Of a DNA stretch of 64,000 nucleotides, positions 42,457 through 55,504 are shown piece by piece. The DNA is from Nephrocerus scutellatus. Lineage: Eukaryota > Arthropoda > Insecta > Diptera > Pipunculidae. How positions within the stretch are numbered: position 1 is the stretch's first letter; the number at the start of each line of letters is the position of its first letter. The stretch is taken from assembly GCA_947095585.1 (NCBI GenBank), contig OX352761.1, forward strand, positions 36,667,260-36,731,259, given 5' to 3'. The translations under genes were made by a program, and so were the position numbers. The notes under the pieces are model-generated. The model worked only from the letters and a program-made list of their open reading frames with translations, searched no databases and had not been told where the DNA came from.

Positions 42457-44322
42457 CTATACAGCACAATTTTTATTCAGCGCTTTCAACGTGACACTTG
42501 TGATATCGACATTTTTCGTTTTGTTGTCAGGTGCGAGAACGAACAAAGCGGATGGTTTGAGGACACATGCTACGCGCAACTGTTCGTGAGAGTAACATTC
42601 ATTTTCTAAATTCATGCCACAAACACTCAATGATTGGCCTTGTGATTTGTTGATCGTCATGGCTAATGTAAGACGAACTACTGAAGATGGAATTTTAAAT
42701 TCCGAAATCGATATAATTTTAATTAAAACTAAATAATTAATTGTTTAATTGTTTTAATAACTTCCTCACCTTTGAACGTTCCTTTGAGTTTCATCGCGTG
42801 AATCACATTGCCCATTAATTTTCTCACGACCAAATGGGTTCCGCTACTTAGTTTTGGTTGGTTCAGATTTCGAAACATGATGACTACCGAGCCAAGGTTC
42901 GGTTGTAAATTGTGCGGTGACAAGCCAGGCAGATACAATGAGTCTACAAATTCAGTTGGATAGTTGGTTGCTTCGTTTTCTTTTGTTACACAGTCGATAG
43001 ATTTGAAGGAATGCAGTGGACCAACGATTTGATTTGATGAATTGTGAAGTTTAAGTGATCCACATATTTGTTCTTTACCGCAAGAATTACTCATTCCATC
43101 AACCTACTATGATTTTTGTGGTTAGCAATGATGTTCGGAAACACTTTGTTGATGAGCTGGTTCTTCGTTGAGACGAAATTGCAAAAGTTCGGCGGAAACG
43201 AAATCAATCCATTCGATTCGTCGACAGGAACAAGGCCATTACCGATAGTCAGCAATTGCTTGCAGAAATCTTCGGCAGATGGATGGCTTAGCAATGCAAC
43301 TGGCATGTTTGTCTTCAGCTGAAGTTTCTACAAAAAACATTATAGATTTGATGATTTGAGGCAAGCGTTTATTTCATCGGCAGTGGTCGATCCTGGAATG
43401 ACTGGTAGTGTTTGACGGAAATCGCGACAGTGGAATCTTTGCGCCGCCAAAACATCCTGAGTGATTGCGCAGATCTTTCATAGTTCGATTGAGTGCTTCC
43501 AATGCGCGTCTATGCGCCATTGTGCAATCATACCAGATGATGATTTTACTTGCTACCAAAACTTTGGCCATTGCTGAGTGTTTCGTAATGTTGCCTATCG
43601 GTTTTTTATGCAACCTAGCCGCTATCCCAGAAGGCCACTGCTACAGCAATTCCGGACCTCGCACGAACAGTGGCCAAAGCCAACGACATAAGGAATGTCT
43701 TCTCTTCCAGTTCCAAAAGCCGCATCGAGCAAAAGTAAGCCACCATTTCCATCATCAGTTGTCTTCATGAACGTATCGTAAACTTCCTTATGCTGGGAGT
43801 TCAACAGTGGTACATTCATTCGGTATCGTTTTCAAGCAAATTGACTGTTGACATGCAGCACGAAATGCTGGGCACACTACACCATTGACAGTTCAAAGTG
43901 ATTCAAATGATATCAGCCAACGAAAATTCACCAGCAACAACTGCAAGTAGAAGCATTCGTCAATCTTCGGATGAACATCAGGAGCATTAGTAGAACGCAC
44001 ATCCGTATGATCAGGAACCGCATCGCCTTGTTTCCGACGTTGAAATTTCTTCGATGAAATATTCCAAGGTTAATAACGTTGCATCACAGATTAGAGCCAC
44101 GTTCTTACAAACAGATAACTTTGGAAAAAAGAAACTAGTCAATGTTGCCGCTGGTGGTGTTTCAGCACGTTGAACAACATTCGATGCATTGAAATAAACT
44201 CGTTGACCAGTCTCCAGATGCACCGCTAAATGTACAGCAGTGGAATGACGTTCATGAATTGGGAATGAGAATATAATGAGAAAACTTCTCGAGGCCGAGA
44301 CGAACAAAAAAAAATTCATCGA
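42457..44322 (-). pseudogene. Helitron helicase relic, copy A
   Basis: Minus-strand pieces in order. FPIHERHSTAVHLAVHLETG and AETPPAATLTSFF come first (the region between Rep and helicase). A stretch with FYLQLLLVNFRW-like reading in shifted frames follows, then NSQHKEVYDTFMKTTDDGNGG with a degenerate Walker A (DAAFGTGRED, Lys lost). IIWYDCTMAHRRALEAL follows (Walker B eroded), then NGLISFPPNFCNFVSTKNQL, SIDCVTKENEATNYPTEFVD, RNLNQPKLSSGTHLVVRKLM, and the C-terminal MTINKSQGQSLSVCGMNL at 42660. These are Pif1-type helicase motifs of Helitrons. The HUH Rep domain is absent. Frame changes and stops make it dead. Confidence 0.88.
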
Positions 44323-44950
44323 AATCAGTCAACCCGTGAATTTTTCCGATGTTTTAATAGTTAATCACTGCTATTCGGGTCTAAGACAAATCGAACAAAT
44401 GAAAGATTATAAAAATCGGTCTAGCCATTCTTATGTTACACTTTGTTTTATATATAAGGGAAAAATCCAACAAATGAAAGAGTTGAAAGAAAAAGGTTTA
44501 TATATATGTTCTATAGGTTGTGAGAAGTGTGTCTGTGCAGTTTGTTTTTTGTCCGCCAAATATTTTTTTCATATTCCATAGTTTTCGGAGTCGGAGTCGG
44601 AAATGGATCGAAAATGGAATCTGGAGTTGGAGCTGGCGTCTTTGGATCAAACACCAAAGTCTCGATACCTATGGAAAAAAGTCCCACGGTTTTCCAGCGG
44701 AACTCTATACCATTGAGATCTGCGCTAGGCTAAACCCTAGTAAAGGTATTAGGGGCGCTAAGAAATATAATACCCACCACGTCAACCTTCTTAACACCAC
44801 TACCACACTAACCCCGTACAAACATCCACCCAACCGTCCTCATCACATAGTTTCAGCTTTATCGGATGAACGGTCTTCGAGCTATGCGTGAACAGACATA
44901 CAGACAAAATTTCATTTTTAAAACGTTTTTATTTGCTTGATTTCGTGTAT
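44323..44950. other. Helitron-like flanking leader
   Basis: Non-coding on inspection. It ends with GAACAGACATACAGACAAAA and, at 44931-44950, TTTGCTTGATTTCGTGTAT, the latter also present at 54070. Such sequence is typical of Helitron leaders in insects. A short G/A-rich repeat (GGAGTCGGAGTCGG) is at 44587. The 123-codon frame at 44520 is not supported. Confidence 0.5.
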
Positions 44951-45532
44951 GTCAATCATTTTCAAAAACTCCTTTTAAAAGGACAAACTGCTTTCTAAAT
45001 ACAAATCAATGGAAAAATATAAATTAATTGAGCGCACAGTATTTTATAGTGTGCCCATAATTTTCAAGCATGCCTTTAAAAGGAAAAATTCATTTCTAAA
45101 CATAAAATAATTGAGCGAGGGAAATCACCTATATCTATATATATAAATCATCAGTTATTTTTTTTATGAAAAAACTCAATCATTTGTAATGAGTATAAGT
45201 TCATCCACCTTCCATGATAATTGGGACATGCCCATAAAAATAGTATGGCTGTGTGGGAAAAACTTTCAGCTTTTATTTGACATCAACATTAGGCCAGCCC
45301 ACTATTGAACTTGTACGGCAAAATCAGTTTTTTACTCTAAATATTCTGAAGTAGGTTTGATTGCCTCCATTTTTTTAAAAAATAGACGGTATTTTTATTG
45401 TCCTTCATATGATATGATTGAACCCCCAAACCTTCTTCAAACAACTGAAAGAAATGAATTTTTCAAAAAAAGAGATCTGCTCAATAAGGCCTTTCAGAAG
45501 AGGGGTGTCTCAAAGCCCTAACCCCTAATCGC

Positions 45533-47311
45533 TATAGGATTTCAATTTCAAATAAAACCATTTAAAGTTCAATGCAAACTTTTTCAAGAGCAAACGAAAC
45601 CTTTTTAAAAACAAATAAAACTTTTTTCAAACCAAACGAAACTTTTTCAAATCCATATGAAGCTTTTTCAAAATTAAAAGAAACTTTTTCAAAATCAAAA
45701 GAAACTAAAATTTTTTTTTTTCAATGGAGGGGCTGCCTGTTAACTGCTTGTGATAATTTCATAGCACTTTTGTTGGAATTGTTGCAGTCGTATTTTATGA
45801 AAATCAATAACTGTAACTGGTGCTAGTGAGAATCCAAATGTCTAACATTTTCGCTCATAATTATAAATTAATTATAATCTAGTGGCTTTTTGACATATTT
45901 ATCGGTTTTTAAGTTCAACTATCATTTTTATGCGACCATCATAGGCATAATTATTTTTAAAACACCGAAAGACTTAAAAGTCGTCGTTGAACTTTCGTAA
46001 ATTTTTTCTTGCCGTACATTTTCTATATATATGAATTTTTATACTTGCCGTTAACGATATTTTCACTTGTATAGATTCAAAAAGCTCGGAGAATTATTTG
46101 GATGTGGTAAATGTGATAAACGAGGCGTTACAAACAGTAACTTAAAACGACTGCAACCATTTTGTTGCATGTTGCAACTGTAAAGTTGGTCCCTTTTCGA
46201 AGCCAACCTTGTGGTTTAGAGTTTATATCAACCTTGATTCTTGACTGTGTTCGGCGTGTTGCCGTATAACCACTAACCCAAAAGCCGGAGCTCCTTAGGG
46301 CGTCAGTATCAGGACGATATGTTTACGAGGAAAAAAAAGACGACGAGGTTTTTACTTTCAACGTTCACTTTTTGGAAATGAATGCATTTATTTGATAATT
46401 TTTCCTTCTTTTATACCAATTTACTGATCGATTTTTGATCATTCATCGACTCTGGAATGCCTACTCATCGATATTCATATTTTCCCTAATATTGCCTTAT
46501 CAGCATAGTGCATGTATGTATGTACGTAATTTATGACCGACCGCGTCAAGTGTTTTTGGGTTCGCTCGCCTATTCTGCTGTGTTGACATATTTGTTTCCA
46601 CAAGCGAACGACCTTATTATTTCATTACCATTTCCATGCGCCGCTTACTCAGCACATTGCATGGAAAGGGTAATTAACGTTCTAAACGGTCGGCGCTCAT
46701 TTGCTCATGATGCTTAGACTGCATATTTATTTTCATAGGCGAGCGACCGCTGGTCATAAATTATGCTATCGGAGATGTTTTATATTTTTTGTTCCCATGC
46801 ACCGAGTGTGCTATTAAACAATACGTGTGGGTTTTGTTTGCTTTTGTTTTTCATGCACCATGTGTGCTGTTAACCAATACGTTGTATTGGTTTGTGTGTG
46901 CGTTTATTTTCGTGCACCGAGCGTGCTATTAATTAATGACTGCATATCTAAGATTTTTGTATTTTATTTTGAGAGGCACTAGAGTCGATGTAGGGTCAAA
47001 ATTTTGTATGCTTAATTCAATTAAAATGTTGTATGCTTTTAGGCATAGTATTTATGTGGTCGCTGGTGCGATCCCTCACACAACAATTACAACACAAATA
47101 TGCTATGAAATTACCACAAGCAGTTAACAGGCAGCCCCTCCATTGAAAAAAAAAATTTAGTTTCTTTTAATTTTGAAAAAGCTTCATATGGATTTGAAAA
47201 AGTTTCGTTTGGTTTGGAAAAAGTTTTATTTGTTTTTGAAAAGGTTTCGTTTGCTTTTGAAAAAGTTTGCATTGAACTTTAAATGGTTTTATTTGAAATT
47301 GAAATCCTATA
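45533..47311. mobile_element. Fold-back element, copy B (with solo LTR in its loop)
   Basis: Same arms as copy A. The loop is split by the 902-bp solo LTR. Confidence 0.85.
46179..47080. mobile_element. Solo LTR, 902 bp, in copy B only
   Basis: It begins TGTAAAGTTGG and ends GATCCCTCACA, flanked by CAAC (46175-46178 and 47081-47084). Copies A and C hold the empty site (GTTGCAACAATTAC). It therefore inserted after the duplication that made B. Near its end it holds three copies of a GCACCRWGYGTGCTRTTAA-like unit (46798, 46855, 46914). The source family is not recognised. Confidence 0.88.
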
Positions 47312-48238
47312 TACCGTAGTTTAGCAAATTCAGGGATACGGTCATTAGGGAATGGAATTTCTGGAACGAAGCCACTTCTCAACCAATTTGTATGAAAATT
47401 GGTATGTGGGACAAAGAGGCGACTATAAGAATTTTTACAATGGAAATTCTGGGATAGGGTCATTAGGTTCATTAGGGACTGGAATTTCTTGTACGAAGTC
47501 ATTTTCAAGCGCGATTTCTATGAAATTTGGTATGTAGGACCAAGATGCGACTAAAAGACTTGTTCCTATGTAAATTTTAGGATACGGTAATTAGGGACTG
47601 GCATTTTTTGAACGAAGCCATTTCTCTTTTGGAAATCTTTTGAGGGTATTTTAGGGGTCTTTTGAGGCTCTTTTGAGGGTTTTTATGCGTCTTTTGATGG
47701 TCTTTTGCTGGTACTTTGGGGAGTTTTTTGAAGAGTCTTTTGAGGGTCTTTTTGGGGTCTTTTGAGTGTCTTTGGGTGGTCTTTTGGTTGTCATTTGAGG
47801 TCTTTCTGGGTCTTTTTATGATTCTTTTTGGGGGTGTTTTGATGGTCTTTTTGGGTCTTTTATGGGTGTCTTAAGAGTATTTTTGTCCCACAACATCCAA
47901 GAAGTTTCACTTACACTGCGCGTAAATGTTACACGCAACGTTTTTTTTATTTATAAACTTACGATGTGACGTAACACCGACCGCGTTGATCGGCTGTCAC
48001 TCCTTAAATATTACTCTTTCGGTCATGTATCTATCGCCTGAGAACTTCATCTTTAGTCCGAACATCAGCGACTCGAACTTTGTCGTCTTTGCCTTCGATC
48101 ACGGCTTCAACTAATCCTAAAAGCCATTTCTAAGAGGGAAGGTTGTTTTCATGGATTACGACGACCTCGCCTCGCCGACGACCTGCTCAATAAGGCCTTT
48201 CAGAAGAGGGGTGTCTCAAAGCCCTAACCCCTAATCGC

Positions 48239-49117
48239 TATAGGATTTCAATTTCAAATAAAACCATTTAAAGTTCAATGCAAACTTTTTCAAAAGCAAA
48301 CGAAACCTTTTCAAAAACAAATAAAAAAATTTTCAAACCAAACGAAACTTTTTCAAATCCATATGAAGCTTTTTCAAAATTAAAAGAAACTTTTTCAAAA
48401 TCAAAAGAAACTAAATTTTTTTTTTCAATGGAGGGGCTGCCTGTTAACTGCTTGTGATAATTTCATAGCACATTTTGTTGGAATTGTTGCAGTCGTATTT
48501 TATGAAAATCAATAACTGTAACTGGTGCTAGTGAGAATCCAAATGTCTAACATTTTCGCTCATAATTATAAATTAATTATAATCTAGTGGCTTTTTGACA
48601 TATTTATCGGTTTCTAAGTTCAACTATCATTTTTATGCGACCATCATAGGCATAATTATTTTTAAAACACCGAAAGACTTAAAAGTCGTCGTTGAACTTT
48701 CGTAAATTTTTTCTTGCCGTACATTTTCTATATATATATATGAATTTTTATACTTGCCGTTAACATTGATATTTTCACTTGTATAGATTCAAAAAGCTCG
48801 GTGAATTATTTGGATGTGGTAAATGTGATAAACGAGGCGTTACAAACAGTAACTTAAAACGACTGCAACCATTTTGTTGCATGTTGCAACAATTACAACA
48901 CAAATATGCTATGAAATTACCACAAGCAGTTAACAGGCAGCCCCTCCATTGAAAAAAAAATTTTAGTTTCTTTTAATTTTGAAAAAGCTTCATATGGATT
49001 TGAAAAAGTTTCGTTTGGTTTGGAAAAAGTTTTATTTGTTTTTGAAAAGGTTTCGTTTGCTTTTGAAAAAGTTTGCATTGAACTTTAAATGGTTTTATTT
49101 GAAATTGAAATCCTATA
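48239..49117. mobile_element. Fold-back element, copy C
   Basis: Third copy, near-identical to copy A, without the solo LTR. Confidence 0.85.
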
Positions 49118-50731
49118 TACCGTAGTTTAGCAAATTCAGGGATACGGTCATTAGGGAATGGAATTTCTGGAACGAAGCCACTTCTCAACCAATTTGTATG
49201 AAAATTGGTATGTGGGACAAAGAGGCGACTATAAGAATTTTTACAATGGAAATTCTGGGATAGGGTCATTAGGTTCATTAGGGACTGGAATTTCTTGTAC
49301 GAAGTCATTTTCAAGCGCGATTTCTATGAAATTTGGTATGTAGGACCAAGATGCGACTAAAAGACTTGTTCCTATGTAAATTTTAGGATACGGTAATTAG
49401 GGACTGGCATTTTTTGAACGAAGCCATTTCTCTTTTGGAAATCTTTTGAGGGTATTTTAGGGGTCTTTTGAGGCTCTTTTGAGGGTTTTTATGCGTCTTT
49501 TGATGGTCTTTTGCTGGTACTTTGGGGAGTTTTTTTAAGAGTCTTTTAAGTGTCTTTTTGGGGTCTTTCGGTGGTCTTTTGGTTGTCATTTGAGGTCTTT
49601 TTGTGATTCTTTTTGGGGGTGTTTTGATGGTCTTTTTGGGTCTTTTATGGGTGTCTTAAGAGTATTTTTGTCCCACAACATCCAAGAAGTTTCACTTACA
49701 CTGCGCGTAAATGTTACACGCAACATTTTTTTTATTTATAAACTTACGATGTGACGTAACACCGACCGCGTTGATCGGCTGTCACTCCTTAAATATTACT
49801 CTTTCGGTCATGTATCTATCGCCTGAGAACTTCATCTTTAGTCCGAACATCAGCGACTCGAACTTTGTCGTCTTTGCCTTCGATCACGGCTTCAACTAAT
49901 CCTAAAAGCCATTTCTAAGAGGGAAGGTTGTTTTCATGGATTACGACGACCTCGCCTCGCCGACGACGCCAGGAGCCATTTGTTGTTTTGAAATAGATTG
50001 AGTATGTAGTCTATGGACCACGCTGACCAATATTTTTGTTTGTTTGAGTTGAAGACGATGTTTCCAACCACTGCACTACCGAAATCCGATATATCTGCTT
50101 ATTAACTGATTCTTGTCTTTAACTTATAGTAATATTTATAAATAACAAATAATACAATATTATCCTCGATTAGTAATCGGGAAACAATTAAAATAGGGAA
50201 GTATACTAATTACTTATTTAAAAAACAAAAAATTAATAAATGTGTTGGATCAGCAATCGAGAACTCGCCGTCTTCTGTTGTTAAATTCGGTCGTTGAATT
50301 TGATTGTCGTCAGCGAAAGTGAAATTGATGTGTTTCGCTATTGCTACGTTTCAATGAACTTGGACTGAGTTTTTAGTTGGGACGGGTTTAAATTTTTGTT
50401 CGCCAATTGCAAAATGGCGCGACAACATAATACGAAATACAGCTACTATCACAAAATAATAAAAATCGCCATTTGAAATTTAAACTCTACTCACATAGGT
50501 ATTTTGGTTGAGTTTAAACTGAGTTTAAGGTACACTCAACTCAGATTTATCGCAACTCACAATTTGTTGGGAATGTCACAAAACATAATTCCTCGCTCCC
50601 TTAGAGTAGAGTGACAGCCACAAGAAGACTGATTAGGCAGTGGTCTTTTGGGTTTATTTTATTAAAGCAGAGTGATTTTTATTCATTATGCCAGTTTACA
50701 CTTGTGTATGTTATTTATGTTAACAATGTTA

Positions 50732-52590
50732 CTATACAGCACAATTTTTATTCAGCGCTTTCAACGTGACACTTGTGATATCGACATTTTTCGTTTTGTT
50801 GTCAGGTGCGAGAACGAACAAAGAGGATGGTTTGAGGACACATGCTACGTGCAACTGTTCGTGAGAGTAACATTCATTTTCTAAATTCATGCCACAAACA
50901 CTCAATGATTGGCCTTGTGATTTGTTGATCGTCATGGCTAATGTAAGACGAACTACTGAAGATGGAATTTTAAATTCCGAAATCGATATAATTTTAATTA
51001 AAACTAAATAATTAATTGTTTAATTTTTTTAATAACTTCCTCACCTTTGAACGTTCCTTTGAGTTTCATCGCGTGAATCACATTGCCCATTAATTTTCTC
51101 ACGACCAAATGGGTTCCGCTACTTAGTTTTGGTTGGTTCAGATTTCGAAACATGATGACTACCGAGCCAAGGTTCGGTTGTAAATTGTGCGGTGACAAGC
51201 CATGCAGATACAATGAGTCTACAAATTCAGTTGGATAGTTGGTTGCTTCGTTTTCTTTTGTTACACAGTCGATAGATTTGAAGGAATGCAGTGGACCAAC
51301 GATTTGATTTTGAATTGTGAAGTTTAAGTGATCCACATATTTGTTCTTTGCCGCAAGAATTACTCATTCCATCAACCTACTATGATTTTTGTGGTTAGCA
51401 ATGATGTTCGGAAACACTTTGTCGTTGAGACGAAATTGCAAAAGTTCGGCGGAAACGAAATCAATCCATTCGATTCGTCGACAGGAACAAGGCCATTACC
51501 GATAGTCAGCAATTGCTTGCAGAAATCTTCGGCAGATGGATGGCTTAGCAATGCAACTGGCATGTTTGTCTTCAGCTGAAGTTTCTACAAAAAACATTAT
51601 AGATTTGATGATTTGAGGCAAGCGTTTATTTCATCGGCAGTGGTCGATCCTGGAATGACTGGTAGTGTTTGACGGAAATCGCGACAGTGGAATCTTTGCG
51701 CCGTCAAAACATCCTGAGTGATTACGCAGATCTTTCATAGTTCGATTGAGTGCTTCCAATGCGCGTCTATGCGCCATTGTGCAATCATACCAGATGATGA
51801 TTTTACTTGCTACCAAAACTTTGGCCATTGCTGAGTGTTTCGTAATGTTGCCTATCGGTTTTTTATGCAACCTAGCCGCTATCCCAGAAGGCCACTGCTA
51901 CAGCAATTCCGGACCTCGCACGAACAGTGGCCAAAGCCAACGACATAAGGAATGTCTTCTCTTCCAGTTCCAAAAGCCGCATCGAGCAAAAGTAAGCCAC
52001 CATTTCCATCATCAGTTGTCTTCATGAACGTATCGTAAACTTCCTTATGCTGGGGGTTCAACAGTGGTACATTCATTCGGTATCGTTTTCAAGCAAATTG
52101 ACTGTTGACATGCAGCACGAAATGCTGGGCACACTACACCATTGACAGTTCAAAGTGATTCAAATGATATCAGCCAACGAAAATTCACCAGCAACAACTG
52201 CAAGTAGAAGCATTCGTCAATCTTCGGATGAACATCAGGAGCATTAGTAGAACGCACATCCGTATGATCAGGAACCGCATCGCCTTGTTTCCGACGTTGA
52301 AATTTCTTCGATGAAATATTCCAAGGTTAATAACGTTGCATCTCAGATTAGAGCCACGTTCTTACAAACAGATAACTATGGCAAAAAGAAACTAGTCAAT
52401 GTTGTCGCTGGTGGTGTTTCAGCACGTTGAACAACATTCGATGCATTGAAATAAACTCGTTGACCAGTCTCCAGATGCACCGCTAAATGTACAACAGTGG
52501 TATGACGTTCATGAATTGGGAATGAGAATATAATGAGAAAACTTCTCGAGGCCGAGACGAACAAAAAAAAAATTCATCGAAATCAGTCAA
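50732..52590 (-). pseudogene. Helitron helicase relic, copy C
   Basis: Nearly identical to 42457-44322, with the same degenerate Walker A and the same frame breaks, so both descend from one dead ancestor. It differs by small indels, for example near 51310 (loss of a few bases before GTGAAGTTTAAG) and near 51423 (short deletion in the region before TCGTTGAGACG). Confidence 0.88.
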
Positions 52591-53188
52591 TCCGTGAATT
52601 TTTCCGATGTTTTAATAGTTAATGCCTGCTATTCGGGTCTAAGACAAATCGAACAAATGAAAGATTATTAAAATCGGTCTAGCCATTCTTATGTTACACT
52701 TTGTTTTATATATAAGGGAAAAATCCAACAAATGAAAGAATTGAAAGAAAAAGGTTTATATATATGTTCTATAGGTTGTGAGAAGTGTGTCTGTGCAGTT
52801 TGTTTTTTGTCCGCCAAATATTTTTTTCATATTCCATAGTTTTCGGAGTCGGAGTCGGAAATGGATCGAAAATGGAATCTGGAGTTGGAGCTGGCGTCTT
52901 TGGATCAAACACCAAAGTCTCGATACCTATGGAAAAAAGTCCCACGGTTTTCCAGCGGAACTCTATACCATTGAGATCTGCGCTAGGCTAAACCCTAGTA
53001 AAGGTATTAGGGGCGCTAAGAAATATAATACCCACCACGTCAACCTTCTTAACACCACTACCACACTAACCCCGTACAAACATCCACCCAACCGTCCTCA
53101 TCACATAGTTTCAGCTTTATCGGATGAACGGTCTTCGAGCTATGCGTGAACAGACATACAGACAAAATTTCATTTTTAAAACGTTTTT

Positions 53189-53477
53189 AAATTCTCTATA
53201 TTAACTTCACTTGCCCGTGGGTCGTCGGTCGTCTGTCGTGGATTCTTGCGATAAATTTTTAACCCACTTCCCATGGCCCGATTTTATTGAAATTTTGCAC
53301 ACATGTGTATTTCCGAAGACAACACTTTCTATTAAATTTTGAGGCCCCTCGGGCTGCGGGGTCGGGGGGCTCCCAAACAAAAATTTTAAAAAATTTACCC
53401 GATTTTCATCAAATTTTAAACACATGTGTATACCCAATAAACAATACTTTTTCGAAAATTTGGTAGTGATCGGGTCC
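53189..53477 (+). mobile_element. Helitron-like 5' region (unit 1)
   Basis: TCTCTATATTAACTTCACTT (53193) fits the TC start and TCTMTAYTA-like consensus of Helitron 5' ends. It is followed by GCCCGTGG, TTTTTAACCCACTTCCC and CCCGATTTT(A/C)TT repeats. Unit 2 at 54485 starts the same way. No 3' end was identified. Confidence 0.55.
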
Positions 53478-54063
53478 CGGGTTCGGCCGCAAGGCCCTTA
53501 TACATTTTTTTAATATCTATACTGGCATCAGATATTCGTCGCCCTTTATGGACTGTGTGCGGTGTGTGCTGCGCAGTCGGCTGCGCTGCATGGTTTTGGT
53601 GGTGGTGGAGAGAGAGAGAGCAATCTTAGCGCACGCACAAATGAACCCAGCAAATGAAACGAGACATACATGTTTTATGCTTACTTCAACTTACATTTTT
53701 ATTATATACTGAATTGTATTTTTATTGATGTCGTTTTTTTGTTGTCGATATCAACTTACAGATAGAACAACAAGTTTTCACAATATGCTGTCATTTGGCG
53801 TTTTCATAAATTAGTTCAGAGCAGTCAAAGAGTTCTCAAGATAAATGTTCGTGTTTCTTATTTGCTCAGAGTATGAGCGTGCTCTAAGTGCTCAGAATAA
53901 AATGATCTGAGCTTTTTCAATTTTAACATCTGATGTCAAATGTTTGTTTCAATGATTTTCTCCTACAATAAAAAAAAAATGACCCAGGATCGAGGGGCTC
54001 CCATATCAATTTCTGCGATTAGAGAATTTAGATGAAAAATTTTAATTTTTATGGGTTGTTTTT
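53478..54063 (-). repeat. Inverted copy of the CsRn1-like leader segment
   Basis: Reverse complement of about 5487-6062, from GCAAGGCCCTTATAC to AATTTTTATGGGTTG. Divergence is modest: several small indels, such as GGTGGTGGAGAGAGAG against GGTAGAGAGAG. It stands between Helitron-like sequences without LTRs. Confidence 0.85.
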
Positions 54064-54484
54064 TTATTTGCTTGATTTCGTGTATGTCTGTCTGTTCGGG
54101 TGGAATTTTGTAATTTATCTTAAACCAACTTCCTATTGAGCTAGAGACTTGAAACTTTTAACACAATACTAAACGTTTTATATTAAAAATTTAATTTTAT
54201 TAGTTAACATGATATATATTTATTAAGATAATAAATAATTATTATGCTATGCATTTTGATAGTAAGTTATTTAGATTAAGTAATGTAGAAATTAGTTCTA
54301 CGACTGCACATGTTTGTTTCGTTCTGCTCATTATATGTAACTTGAATGTTATGTTATTGACAGTAATATAGATATTATTAAAGAAGTCAAGCCAAGCCAA
54401 GAAAAGGAAATAGTAGCAAGGTCGCTTGCAACTTGTAAATTTATATGTCCCTTTCTTGTAACATACTAGTAGTATTGTTTTTTT
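54064..54484. other. Helitron-like leader spacer
   Basis: Begins TTTGCTTGATTTCGTGTATGTC and continues AT-rich with CAACTTCCTATTGAGCTAG. No gene seen. Confidence 0.45.
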
Positions 54485-54989
54485 AAATTCTCTATATTAA
54501 CTTCACTTGCCCGTGGCACGGATGTCGGTCGGTCGGCAGTCGGTCGGCTGTCGTGGAATCTTGCGATCAATTTTTAACCCACTTCCCAAAGCCCGATTTT
54601 ATTGAACATGTGAACAGGGTCATGGGACCCGAATTTTTTCAAATTTTATACATGCTTTTATCTCCGAAGGACAACAATTTTTGTAAATATTTTGGAGACC
54701 CCGGGGTCGGCCAGAACTTTTTGGACATTTTTTGAGCGAATGGGACCGGAGACCCGAGGGATGCTCATATAAATTTTTTAAAAATTAGCCCGATTTTCTT
54801 CAAATTTCAAACATATGTTTATCCCGATGGACAAAAGTTTTTGTAAATTTTTTGGAGCGAATAGGCCCTGAGGCCCGGGGGTGGGGCCATACATTTTTTT
54901 TAACAATAAGCCCGATTTATTTTACATTTTTTTACACATGTGTATCTCCAATGAGAACAGATTTTGAAAAAATTTAATTTAATATTAAT
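54485..54989 (+). mobile_element. Helitron-like 5' region (unit 2) with internal repeats
   Basis: The same TCTCTATATTAACTTCACTT start as unit 1. CCCGATTTT(A/C)TT, ACA(T/C)(A/G)TGT(G/T)TATC and TTTTTTGGAG(C/A) recur at about 130-200-bp spacing. Helitrons often carry such internal tandem repeats. Confidence 0.55.
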
Positions 54990-55504
54990 TTTGGCCAAAC
55001 TACGGTACAAGTATTTCTCGATTTGGCGTTTTTTCTACCCCTCTCCTGAATGCCCTAATTGAGCAGATTGCGAAAATCGCCATCTTGTTTGGGGGTGACG
55101 CCCACTTTAGGTGAGAGGGGCATCCAAAGTTTTGAGTTTTTTTTTTTTAAAAAAATGCATTTTTCTAAGTTCTTAGAAAGAGGTATGGGGGTTAATTGGT
55201 ATCATACGAAAGGTAATAAAAATACATTCCATTTAAAATGGGAAAAAAATGGGGCCAATGGAACCCCCGTCGACGGAGTAAGAGCAAAAAACAGACTTTT
55301 CCATAAAAGTGTAAAAAGGGACGTGATTAAAAGTGGGTGGGCCAAAATATTGGTATTAAATAAAAGGTGATAATTAGGTCTACACAGCCATGCTATTCTT
55401 AAGGGCGTGGCTCAATTTTAACGGAAGGTAGATAAATTTATACTCATTACATATGATTGAGTTTTTTTCATAAAAAAAGATGTGATGATGTGATTCCATT
55501 GCTC

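Larger units (their letters stand above)
38784..44930. repeat. Segmental duplication, copy A
   Basis: Reference copy for two near-identical partial copies at 44951-48182 (B) and 48183-53188 (C). It contains inverted 84-bp monomers, the conserved block, the fold-back element, 118-bp-type monomers, G/T-rich repeats, BEL/Pao remnants and a Helitron. Several short reading frames are identical in all three copies. Confidence 0.9.
44951..48182. repeat. Segmental duplication, copy B
   Basis: It begins at GTCAATCATTTTC, equivalent to 38784, and ends inside the BEL remnant at CGCCGACGAC, where copy C begins. It differs from A by a solo LTR (46179-47080), small length changes in the G/T-rich tract, and point changes. 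Confidence 0.9.
48183..53188. repeat. Segmental duplication, copy C
   Basis: It begins at CTGCTCAATAAGG, equivalent to 39311, and ends at AAAACGTTTTT, equivalent to 44930. It lacks the equivalent of about 41789-42386 (roughly 600 bp). The junctions of B and C cut through elements without target duplications, so the copies arose by recombination rather than transposition. Confidence 0.9.

Noticed and set aside
44520..44891. 123-codon plus-strand frame, repeated at 52778
   Set aside because: Lies in Helitron non-coding leader, low complexity start, no domain; the second copy is a segmental duplicate.
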